Part shown: in pieces, positions 43,361 through 51,040 of the stretch
How positions within the stretch are numbered: position 1 is the stretch's first letter
Layout of the letters: the number at the start of each line of letters is the position of its first letter
Source of the DNA: Comamonas koreensis
GTDB lineage: Bacteria; Pseudomonadota; Gammaproteobacteria; Burkholderiales; Burkholderiaceae_C
DNA length: 64,000 nucleotides
Assembly: GCF_021026195.1 (NCBI RefSeq)
Contig: NZ_JAJNCT010000005.1
Coordinates: forward strand, 915,293 to 979,292
Reading direction: 5' to 3'
The notes under the pieces: model-generated
Seen by the model: only the letters and a program-made list of their open reading frames with translations
Told to the model about the DNA's origin: nothing
Databases searched by the model: none
Made by a program: the position numbers and the translations under genes

Positions 43361-44866
43361 TCAGACTCCAGACGAAGTGGCAGCCTTGCGGCGTTGACGG
43401 ATCACGATGAAGGCCAGCACCAAGACCAGCAGCACCACGGCAGCCGGCACGATGAGGCCGGGCAGCTGCGCAATCAGCGGCGGCTTGCCACCGGCGCGCA
43501 CGGCAGCCACATCGGCGGCCTGCACCTTGACGGCCGCATTGCCGTACTGCGTGAGCACATAGTTGCTGACGTCGGCGATCTCCTGGTCGCTCAAGCGGTC
43601 GGTGAAGGACGCGGCATCGCCAAACGCAGGCATGAAATGGGCGCGCCCCTGCACCGTGCGGTCCACGCCGTGCAGGATGGTGGCGACCAGGTTGTCGGCG
43701 CGGTCGGCACCGGTCACGCTGTTGTGGAACAGCGAGGGGTATTCGCCATTGGCCGTGCCGGTGGCATTGGCCTGGTGGCAGTGGGCGCAGCTGCCGCTGA
43801 ACACCTTCCAGCCGGCATCGGCACCGTCGACCAGACCGCGCTGCGTGTCTTCCGACTGCAGGCTGGCCTTGCCATAGCTGTAGCGCGGCTGGGTCTCGCC
43901 ACCCGCCACTGCAGCGGTCTGCTTGAGGTAGGAGGCAATGGCCTGGATATCGCTGTCAGGCAGGTGCTGCAGGCTGTGCTCGATGGCTTCGGCCATCGGG
44001 CCTGCGGCCTGGGCCTTGCCGGGCACGCGGCCAGTCTTGAGGTACTGCACCAGCTCGGCCTCGGTCCAGCCGCCGATGCCATTGATGGCATCCGAGGTGA
44101 TGTTGGGCGCATACCAGGCGCCCAGCGAGCCGCCACCCAGGTAGCGGCTGCTGTCTTCGGCCATCATGGCGTTGCGCGGGGTGTGGCAGGTGCTGCAGTG
44201 GGCCAGCGCATCGACCAGGTAGGCGCCGTGGTTCCACTCCGGCGGCTTGCTGGCATCGGGCTTGAAGCGCTGGTCCTTCAGGTAGAGCGCATTCCACACG
44301 GCCATCGACATGCGGATGTTGAAGGGGAAAGGCAGGGCCGTTTGCGGCGCGGCCTGGTCCACCGGTTTGACGCCATGCATGAAGTAGGCGTAGAGCGCCT
44401 CGGTGTCTTCATCGGTGATCTGGGCATAGGCCGTGTAGGGCATGGCCGGGTAGAGATGGGCCCCGTCCTTGCGTACGCCCTGGCGCAGCGCGCGGCTGAA
44501 ATCTTCCAGGCTGTAGCTGCCAATGCCGGCCGTGTTGGACGGGGTGATATTGGTGGCATAGATGGTGCCCAGCGGGGAGCCCAGGGGGTAGCCACCGGCA
44601 AAGCTGGCGCCTCCCTTGGGTGCCGTGTGGCAGGCGGCGCAGTCCGCGGCTACGGCCAGCTTGCGGCCCTTTTCCACCAACAGCGCATCGGCCGAGGCCG
44701 AGGCCGAGGCCGTGGCCGTGGCCGCTGCAGGCGCCGAAGCGGCTGCTGGCTGCGCGGGCGCTGCCGTCTGGGCCTGAACGGCGTGCATGCCCGCCCACAC
44801 AGAAAACACCAAGCCGAAGGCACTCCTGGACAAGGAGACGCCCGACTTTGACTTGCAAAATCGCAT
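43361..44866 (-). CDS. Triheme cytochrome c subunit of the FAD dehydrogenase
   Basis: The 501-residue subunit has a signal peptide and three CxxCH heme sites (CAACH near residue 77, CSTCH near 223, CAHCH near 360). A C-terminal membrane helix (LPGLIVPAAVVLLVLVLAFIVI) is followed by a basic tail. It passes electrons from the flavoprotein to the quinone pool. An Ala-rich stretch after the signal peptide (APAQPAAASAPAAATATASA) is a linker. It is the first gene of the operon. Confidence 0.93.
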   Translation of the reverse strand: MRFCKSKSGVSLSRSAFGLVFSVWAGMHAVQAQTAAPAQPAAASAPAAATATASASASADALLVEKGRKLAVAADCAACHTAPKGGASFAGGYPLGSPLGTIYATNITPSNTAGIGSYSLEDFSRALRQGVRKDGAHLYPAMPYTAYAQITDEDTEALYAYFMHGVKPVDQAAPQTALPFPFNIRMSMAVWNALYLKDQRFKPDASKPPEWNHGAYLVDALAHCSTCHTPRNAMMAEDSSRYLGGGSLGAWYAPNITSDAINGIGGWTEAELVQYLKTGRVPGKAQAAGPMAEAIEHSLQHLPDSDIQAIASYLKQTAAVAGGETQPRYSYGKASLQSEDTQRGLVDGADAGWKVFSGSCAHCHQANATGTANGEYPSLFHNSVTGADRADNLVATILHGVDRTVQGRAHFMPAFGDAASFTDRLSDQEIADVSNYVLTQYGNAAVKVQAADVAAVRAGGKPPLIAQLPGLIVPAAVVLLVLVLAFIVIRQRRKAATSSGV

Positions 44867-45170
44867 CGTGAGAGACCTTTGTTGTCGTACGACTCCCGCG
44901 CATGCCCGCCATGCTCGCTAGAGTCTTTTGTCGCATCTGAGACAAATTTTCGACAACTTGTACGACCTCTGCCGGGGCGCTCAGTTGTATCCCGGTGTTT
45001 TACTCACACTTCATCCAGCGCAATATGCGTTTCGCCAAGATGTGGTACCGGTTTCATGCGCAACTAATAGAGCGCGTGGAGGAAATCATGCAAGGGGGCG
45101 CCAGCTACCCCCCTCTTCCTCAGCCTGAATCTCTCAGGAAACCCTTGAATAGGAAGGAAAAAGCAGGCGC
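44867..45170 (-). promoter_or_regulatory. Promoter region of the dehydrogenase operon with dyad sites
   Basis: This 304-bp gap contains TTGTCGTACGA at 44882-44892, which fits the TNGTNNNACNA operator pattern of FadR-type GntR regulators and includes the palindrome GTCGTACGAC. A second inverted repeat, TTGTC-N8-GACAA, lies at 44929-44946, and TTGTACGAC is nearby at about 44957-44965. No regulator gene is adjacent. Nothing else is evident; a possible reading frame at 44995-45294 is not convincing. Confidence 0.4.
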
Positions 45171-46475
45171 TCAGTCTTGCCCCGCCTCGTCATCCCAGCG
45201 CTTGAGCTGCGCCAGCTTTTCGCCAATCTTCAGCTCCAGGCCCCGGGGCACGGGCTGGTACCAGCCGGGAGGCTCTATCCCTTCTGGGAGATAGGTTTCT
45301 CCCGCTGCGTAGGCATTCGGTTCGTCATGCGCGTAGCGGTATTCATGCCCATAGCCCAGCTCCTTCATCAGCTTGGTGGGGGCGTTGCGCAAATGCACCG
45401 GCACTTCGCGGCTCTTGTCCTGCTTCACAAAGGCCTTGGCCTGGTTGTAGGCGTTGTAGCCAGCATTGCTCTTGGCAGCCACGGCCAGGTAGATGACGGC
45501 CTGGCCCAGGGCCAGCTCGCCCTCGGGGCTGCCCAGGCGCTCATAGGTCAGCGCGGCATCGTTGGCGATCTGCATCGCGCGCGGGTCCGCCAGGCCAATG
45601 TCTTCCCAGGCCATGCGCACAATGCGCCGGGACAGGTAGCGCGCATCGGCGCCGCCGTCAAGCATGCGGGTGAGCCAGTAAAGCGCGGCATCCGGGTGCG
45701 AGCCGCGCACCGACTTGTGCAACGCGGATATCTGGTCGTAGAAGTTGTCGCCGCCCTTGTCAAAACGGCGGCTGTTCAAGGTCAGCGCGTTCTGCAGGAA
45801 GTCTGCCGTGATCGTGGTGATGCCCGAAGCCTGCGCTGCCGTGCTGGTCTGTTCGAGCAGGTTTAAAAAGCGCCGGGCATCGCCATCTGCATAGCCAACG
45901 ATGGTGTCGGTGGCCAGGTCGTCAAAGTCGAGATGGCCCAGTGCGATCTCCTGGGCACGCTTCAAGAGCAGGCGCAGCTCTTCGTCGGTGAGCGACTTGA
46001 GCACATAGACCTGGGCGCGCGACAGCAAGGCCGAGTTCACCTCGAACGAGGGGTTCTCCGTCGTCGCGCCAATGAAGGTGACCAGGCCGCTTTCGGCATA
46101 GGGCAGCAAGGCGTCTTGCTGCGATTTGTTGAAGCGGTGGATTTCATCGACAAACAAAATCGTGTGCTTGCCCATCGCCAGGTTCTGCTGGGCTTGCTCC
46201 ATCGCCGCGCGGATGTCCTTGACCCCGGAGAACACGGCAGACAGCGCAATGAACTCGCACTTGAAAGCGGTGGCGGTCAGCCGCGCCAGCGTGGTCTTGC
46301 CGACACCGGGCGGGCCCCAGAAGATCATCGAATGGGGTTTGCCGGACTGGAAAGCCAGGCGCAGGGGCTTGCCTTCTCCCAGCAAGTGGGACTGACCGAC
46401 CACCTCATCCAGGGTCTTGGGGCGCAGCGCCTCGGCCAGCGGAGCGGCCGGTTCCTGGCTAAACAGATCAGCCAT
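45171..46475 (-). CDS. rarA: Replication-associated recombination protein RarA (MgsA)
   Basis: The 434-residue AAA+ ATPase acts at stalled forks and is related to clamp loaders. Walker A is WGPPGVGKTTLARL, Walker B is LFVDEIHRFNKSQQDALLP, and sensor 1 is FIGATTENPSFEVNSALLSR. The RarA C-terminal part RRIVRMAWEDIGLADP and the tail LPEGIEPPGWYQPVPRGLE are diagnostic. It lies on the same strand as ftsK-lolA but is separated from them by brnQ and mqo. Confidence 0.96.
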   Translation of the reverse strand: MADLFSQEPAAPLAEALRPKTLDEVVGQSHLLGEGKPLRLAFQSGKPHSMIFWGPPGVGKTTLARLTATAFKCEFIALSAVFSGVKDIRAAMEQAQQNLAMGKHTILFVDEIHRFNKSQQDALLPYAESGLVTFIGATTENPSFEVNSALLSRAQVYVLKSLTDEELRLLLKRAQEIALGHLDFDDLATDTIVGYADGDARRFLNLLEQTSTAAQASGITTITADFLQNALTLNSRRFDKGGDNFYDQISALHKSVRGSHPDAALYWLTRMLDGGADARYLSRRIVRMAWEDIGLADPRAMQIANDAALTYERLGSPEGELALGQAVIYLAVAAKSNAGYNAYNQAKAFVKQDKSREVPVHLRNAPTKLMKELGYGHEYRYAHDEPNAYAAGETYLPEGIEPPGWYQPVPRGLELKIGEKLAQLKRWDDEAGQD

Positions 46476-46874
46476 GCCGCCCCCCTGCCAGACGACCCAC
46501 CCAAACGATGGCCTCCGTTGGCCGCGCCTCTGGGCGGGGCAGGTGCTTACTACTTTTATGCAACATGCGGCAGGTTATCCCCGGGATGAATATGCCTTTG
46601 ATGATCTGGGTCACGACTTTTCGCAGAAAATAAGGGTTTATACGGATTCAATTTGTATCAGATGCCAGCGGCCCTGCTTGTCAAGGGCCAGCCCGCTTGA
46701 CATGCCCCTGGCATGGCCGCCATGCAGGCAGCGTTTGCGCCATGCAGGCAGGCTCAGCGCCTGGTAGCAGCGCCCCCTGTGGTGCCATCCTTTTCTGATG
46801 CCCGTCTCCGCGACTCCATTCGCTGGGTACAGCCTCCTTAAGTGGGCGCTAACCAGCAAGAACCAAGAGCCATT
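46476..46874 (+). promoter_or_regulatory. Upstream region of brnQ
   Basis: These 399 bp hold no gene I can support. A 14-bp direct repeat, CGCCATGCAGGCAG, occurs at 46718-46731 and 46738-46751, exactly 20 bp apart, so two copies lie on nearly the same face of the helix. It may bind a regulator of brnQ. The stretch at 46600-46665 is AT-rich and may contain the promoter; no hexamers are certain. Confidence 0.35.
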
Positions 46875-48194
46875 ATGAAATCACTGAAAACCAGGGACAT
46901 TATCGCCCTCGGCTTCATGACCTTTGCCCTGTTCCTGGGGGCCGGAAACATCATTTTCCCGCCACTGGTCGGCCTGTCTGCAGGAGAGAACCTGCTGGGC
47001 GCGACGACCGGCTTCCTGCTGACGGGCGTGGGTCTGCCGCTGCTGGGTGTGGTGGCACTGGCCCGCGTGGGCGGTGGGCTGGACCAGCTGACCCAACCCA
47101 TTGGCCGCATCGCCGGCCTGGTGCTGGCCACGACGATCTATTTGACGATCGGCCCCTTCTTTGCCACGCCGCGCACCGCCACCGTCTCGTTCGAGATGGG
47201 CATTGCGCCCTTTGTCGGCAATACCTCGATTGCGCTGCTGGTGTTCAGCATTGTCTATTTCTCGTTGGTGCTGCTGCTGTCGCTGTTCCCCGGCAAGCTG
47301 ATGGACACGCTGGGCAAGCTCATCACCCCGCTGCTGATTGCCGCGCTGCTGGCGCTGGGCGGCATGGCGGTGCTGGCACCCGTGGGTGGCTACAGCACGG
47401 CCAGCCCCGACTACAGCACCCAAGTGGCCGCCTTTGCCCAAGGCTTTGTGCAGGGCTACCAGACCATGGACGCCCTCGCTTCGCTGGTGTTCGGCATTGT
47501 CATCGTCAACGCGATCAAGAGCGCCGGCGTAGTCGACTCCCGCCAACAGACCCGCTACGCCATCTATGCCGGGCTGATTGCAGCCCTGTGCCTGAGCCTG
47601 GTCTACATATCGCTGTGCTACCTGGGCGCCACCAGTGGCGAGCTGGCGCAGAACACCGTCACCGGCGTGCAGATCCTCACCGCCTTTGTGCAGCACCGCT
47701 TTGGCAGTGCCGGCATCTGGCTGATTGCCGTCGTGATCCTGCTGGCCTGCCTGACCACCGGCGTAGGCCTGGTCAGCGCCTGCAGCAGCTTTTTCAGCCA
47801 ACTGACCGGCTTCTCCTACCGCAGCGTCGCACTGTCCTTGTGCATCTTCAGCGCCGCAGTGGCCAACCAGGGCCTGGCGCAGCTGATCGAGATCGCCGGC
47901 CCGGTGCTGGTCGCCCTCTACCCACCGGCGATTGCGTTGGTCTCGCTCAGCCTGCTGCAGCGCTGGCAGCAGCCGGCACGGGTCTATATCCCGGTGATGC
48001 TGGTGGCCCTGGTATTTGGCCTGGTCGACGGCGCCAAGGCGCTGCAATGGACCGGCGCCCTGCCCGACTGGCTGGACCACCTGCCTGGCGCCGCGCTGGG
48101 CCTGGGCTGGGTCACTCCCGTTGCTGCCACCGTGGTCTGCGCCGGCCTGGCCGACTGGTTTTTGGCACGCCGCCAAATACCGGTGCGCTCGTGA
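46875..48194 (+). CDS. brnQ: Branched-chain amino acid:cation symporter BrnQ
   Basis: The 439-residue inner-membrane protein has about 12 hydrophobic segments. It matches the LIVCS family, which takes up Leu, Ile and Val with Na+ or H+. Family features are FMTFALFLGAGNIIFPPLVGLSAGEN and ATTIYLTIGPFFATPRTATVSFE near the N-terminus. The start MKSLKTRDIIALG at 46875 fits the family. It precedes mqo on the same strand with a 225-bp gap. Confidence 0.94.
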   Translation: MKSLKTRDIIALGFMTFALFLGAGNIIFPPLVGLSAGENLLGATTGFLLTGVGLPLLGVVALARVGGGLDQLTQPIGRIAGLVLATTIYLTIGPFFATPRTATVSFEMGIAPFVGNTSIALLVFSIVYFSLVLLLSLFPGKLMDTLGKLITPLLIAALLALGGMAVLAPVGGYSTASPDYSTQVAAFAQGFVQGYQTMDALASLVFGIVIVNAIKSAGVVDSRQQTRYAIYAGLIAALCLSLVYISLCYLGATSGELAQNTVTGVQILTAFVQHRFGSAGIWLIAVVILLACLTTGVGLVSACSSFFSQLTGFSYRSVALSLCIFSAAVANQGLAQLIEIAGPVLVALYPPAIALVSLSLLQRWQQPARVYIPVMLVALVFGLVDGAKALQWTGALPDWLDHLPGAALGLGWVTPVAATVVCAGLADWFLARRQIPVRS

Positions 48195-48419
48195 TCACTG
48201 ATTAACCACTTCCTGCCCAATGGATATACAAAGCCACCGTTAATATCGGCCTCGGATATTCATTGGCACCCTTATCTAGAACCGCCTAAGCCAAGCAGCT
48301 CAATACCGTCAGAACAGGCAACCAAGAATCGGAGAGACATTGAGCCTGCTTAAACCATGGTTATTCATGGTCCTTAACGACAACACTGTCAAAATCCAAA
48401 AATTTGTGGAGTTTCAGCA
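48195..48419 (+). promoter_or_regulatory. Upstream region of mqo with two dyads
   Basis: An 18-bp palindrome, ACCATG-GTTATT-CATGGT, at 48354-48371 is flanked by TTAA on both sides. An imperfect inverted repeat, CCAATGGATAT at 48217-48227 with ATATTCATTGG at 48256-48266, lies further upstream. They may be operators or mRNA hairpins. Confidence 0.35.
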
Positions 48420-50147
48420 ATGACGAATCCAACAGAAAATCCCCAAGCGGCCTCCGCTGCCAAGGCGCCCAAGAAGGGCTTCACCCGCCGCAAGTTTGTC
48501 GCCTCGGCAGCGGCCGTGGGCGCAGGCGTGGTGGGTTACCAATATTTCTTTGGCAGCCAATACCGTGCAGAAAAAGCGGACCGCCAGGTCGATGTACTGC
48601 TGATTGGTGGCGGCATCATGAGTGCCACCTTGGGTGTTTATCTGCAGGAGCTGGAACCCGGCTGGACCTATGAATTGTTCGAGCGCCTGGACCAGGTCGC
48701 CGAAGAAAGCTCCAACGGCTGGAATAATGCCGGCACGGGCCACTCGGCGCTGTGCGAGCTCAATTACACACCGATGGATAAAAATGGCAATGTGCAGATT
48801 TCCTCTGCCATTAACATTAATGAAAACTTCCAGGTGTCGCGCCAATTCTGGTCGCACCAGGTGCGCACGGGCGTATTGGGCAATCCGCGCGAGTTCATCA
48901 ACTCCACGCCACACATGAACCTGGTGTTTGGTGAAGAAAACCGCTCCTTCATCCAAAAGCGCCTGAAGGCGCTGGAAGCCTCGCCGCTGTTCACCGGCAT
49001 GGAATCCTCCACCGATCCGGAAAAGATCAAGGAATGGATCCCGCTGATGATGGAAGGCCGGGACCCTGCCGAAGTGGTGACCGCCACCCGCTCGCCACTG
49101 GGCACCGACGTGAACCTGGGCGAGATCACGCGCCAGTTCTACAAGAACCTGCAGTCCAAGCCCAACTTCAAGCTCAGCACCGGCCAGGAAGTGCGCTCCA
49201 TCACGCGCAACAGCGATGGCTCCTGGCGCGTGTCTGCCTTTGACATGAAGGACAGCAGCAAGATCCAGACGGTGGATGCACGCTTTATCTTCATCGGCGC
49301 CGGCGGCGCAGCCCTGCCGCTGCTGCAGCTGTCGGGCATCCCTGAGTCCAAGGTCTACGGTGGCTTCCCCGTTGGCGGCGAATTCCTGGTCACCGAGAAC
49401 CCCGCAATTGCCGAGCGCCATCTGGCCAAGGTCTATGGCCTGGCCGACACCGGCTCGCCTCCGATGTCCGTGCCCCACCTGGACACCCGTGTGCTGGACG
49501 GCAAGCGCGTGCTGCTGTTCGGGCCATTCGCGACCTGGTCGAGCAAGTTCCTGAAGAACGGCTCCTACTTCGACCTGGCCAAGGCCACCACCTTTGCCAA
49601 CGTGATTCCGCAGCTGCAAGTGGGCGTCAACGAGTTTGCACTGGTCAAGTACCTGGCCCAGCAGCTGAGCCTGAACAAGGAGCAGAAGATGGACGCGCTG
49701 CGCCATTACATGCCCGAGGCCAAGGACGCCGACTGGCGCCTGTGGGAAGCCGGCCAGCGCGTGCAGATCATCAAGAACGATCCCGAAAAGGGCGGCATCC
49801 TGAAGCTCGGCACGGAAGTGGTGGTCGCCCAGGACCGTTCGCTGACCGCGCTGCTGGGTGCCTCGCCAGGCGGCTCGACCTCGCCAGCGATCATGCTGAC
49901 CCTGCTGGAAAAGGCCTTCCCCGAGAAGGTCAAGAGCGCCGAATGGCAAGAGAAGATCCGCAAGATCGTGCCAAGCTACGGCGTCAAGCTCAACGAGAAC
50001 CCTGCGCTGCTGCAGCAGGAATGGCAGGCCACCGAGCAAGCGCTGAACCTGGCGATTGCCTCGCCCAGCCTGCAAGGCGTCGAAGCCGGTGTGCAGCCCA
50101 ATGAAAACATGAAGGACCTGAAGAAGGTGCCGGACATGGCGCTGTAA
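48420..50147 (+). CDS. mqo: Malate:quinone oxidoreductase with Tat-like N-terminus
   Basis: The 575-residue FAD enzyme oxidises malate to oxaloacetate and reduces quinone. The FAD motif LLIGGGIMSATLG is at residues 60-72. Mqo stretches follow: SSNGWNNAGTGHSALCELNYTP, and PHLDTRVLDGKRVLLFGPFA with the C-terminal LLGASPGGSTSPAIML. Unusually, about 55 residues precede the FAD domain. They contain TRRKFV at 22-27 and a hydrophobic run at 26-45, as in a twin-arginine signal or anchor. Classical Mqo is a cytoplasmic-face peripheral protein. A strong terminator follows. Confidence 0.94.
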   Translation: MTNPTENPQAASAAKAPKKGFTRRKFVASAAAVGAGVVGYQYFFGSQYRAEKADRQVDVLLIGGGIMSATLGVYLQELEPGWTYELFERLDQVAEESSNGWNNAGTGHSALCELNYTPMDKNGNVQISSAININENFQVSRQFWSHQVRTGVLGNPREFINSTPHMNLVFGEENRSFIQKRLKALEASPLFTGMESSTDPEKIKEWIPLMMEGRDPAEVVTATRSPLGTDVNLGEITRQFYKNLQSKPNFKLSTGQEVRSITRNSDGSWRVSAFDMKDSSKIQTVDARFIFIGAGGAALPLLQLSGIPESKVYGGFPVGGEFLVTENPAIAERHLAKVYGLADTGSPPMSVPHLDTRVLDGKRVLLFGPFATWSSKFLKNGSYFDLAKATTFANVIPQLQVGVNEFALVKYLAQQLSLNKEQKMDALRHYMPEAKDADWRLWEAGQRVQIIKNDPEKGGILKLGTEVVVAQDRSLTALLGASPGGSTSPAIMLTLLEKAFPEKVKSAEWQEKIRKIVPSYGVKLNENPALLQQEWQATEQALNLAIASPSLQGVEAGVQPNENMKDLKKVPDMAL

Positions 50148-50184
50148 ACGACAGCCACAGCCGTCCACTGCGGCGGCTGCCCAG

Positions 50185-50225
50185 CAAAAAAGGTGTTCAC
50201 CGCGATGGTGAACACCTTTTTTTTT
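50185..50225. terminator. Terminator between mqo and lolA
   Basis: The long stem AGGTGTTCACC/GGTGAACACCT has a 5-nt loop, an A run before it and a T run after it. It can end transcripts from both the plus-strand mqo and the minus-strand lolA. Confidence 0.92.
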
Positions 50226-50263
50226 ATGGCCGCGCGGCTTGTGCAGCCCATGCTGAATACCGC

Positions 50264-50896
50264 TTACTGGCGAATCACTTCCGCACCAGAAGGGATCGCA
50301 AACTCGAACGCCGAGCCCGGCAGCGAAGGCAGGGCCTTGAAGCCGACAAAGCGCAGCACCGAGCGCTGGCCAAAGCCGTCCTCGATCTCCAGGGTCTGCA
50401 GTTCATCGCCCTTGAAGCCGACCTTGACCTGCTTGATCTGGCCGTCCTTGTTCTTGGGGATGGCCTGGGCCCATTGCTGGCCATCGGCCTCGGGCAGGCT
50501 GCTGACATCGAATTCGGCCTTGAGCGCCTGCAGGCTCGAAGCCGACGCCAGCAGCGCGGCAGGCGTCTGGCCCAGGGCCTTGCTCTGCTGGCGCTGGGTG
50601 ACCTGGTTCAGGTCCGCGTCATAGACGGTCAGTACCGAGCCATCGGCAACGATGGTCTGGTCAAACGGCTTTTGGTAGATGAACTTGAACTTGCCCGGCC
50701 GCTGGAATGCAAAGCTGCCGCTGGAGGTCTTGACGCGCCCTGCCTGGCCCTGTTTGGCAGGCGATGTCACCGTCTGCGTGAACTGGGCTTCGCCCGCCTG
50801 CGAGCTGGTCATGAACTTTTCGAGGCTTTGCAGGCCATCGGCCTGTGCCCAACCGGCCAGGCTGACCAGTGCGGCTGCTGCGATCCATTGTTTCAT
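50264..50896 (-). CDS. lolA: Outer-membrane lipoprotein carrier protein LolA
   Basis: The 210-residue periplasmic chaperone ferries lipoproteins from LolCDE to LolB. It has a signal peptide of about 19 residues (MKQWIAAAALVSLAGWAQA). LolA stretches follow: FTQTVTSPAKQ, SGSFAFQRPGKFKFIYQKPFDQTIVADGSVLTVYD, and the DLNQVTQRQQSKALGQTPAALL block. AAAGGA precedes the ATG at 50896. It follows ftsK by 144 bp on the same strand, the usual order. Confidence 0.95.
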   Translation of the reverse strand: MKQWIAAAALVSLAGWAQADGLQSLEKFMTSSQAGEAQFTQTVTSPAKQGQAGRVKTSSGSFAFQRPGKFKFIYQKPFDQTIVADGSVLTVYDADLNQVTQRQQSKALGQTPAALLASASSLQALKAEFDVSSLPEADGQQWAQAIPKNKDGQIKQVKVGFKGDELQTLEIEDGFGQRSVLRFVGFKALPSLPGSAFEFAIPSGAEVIRQ

Positions 50897-51040
50897 CGTG
50901 AATCCTTTCGGGCTTTGCGAACAAAGCCAATGCATGGGCCCTTTCAGGCCAACAAGGGGTTTGGAGTGCGGCAGCGGGCTACAAGTGCCCGCTGGGGGCC
51001 GCAAAGGCCTTGGCTTTGCGAATGTTTACCGGCAATGGCG

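Noticed and set aside
44995..45294. A 99-codon plus-strand frame upstream of rarA
   Set aside because: It has no family resemblance, overlaps the rarA 3' end, and its start lies in a probable promoter region.
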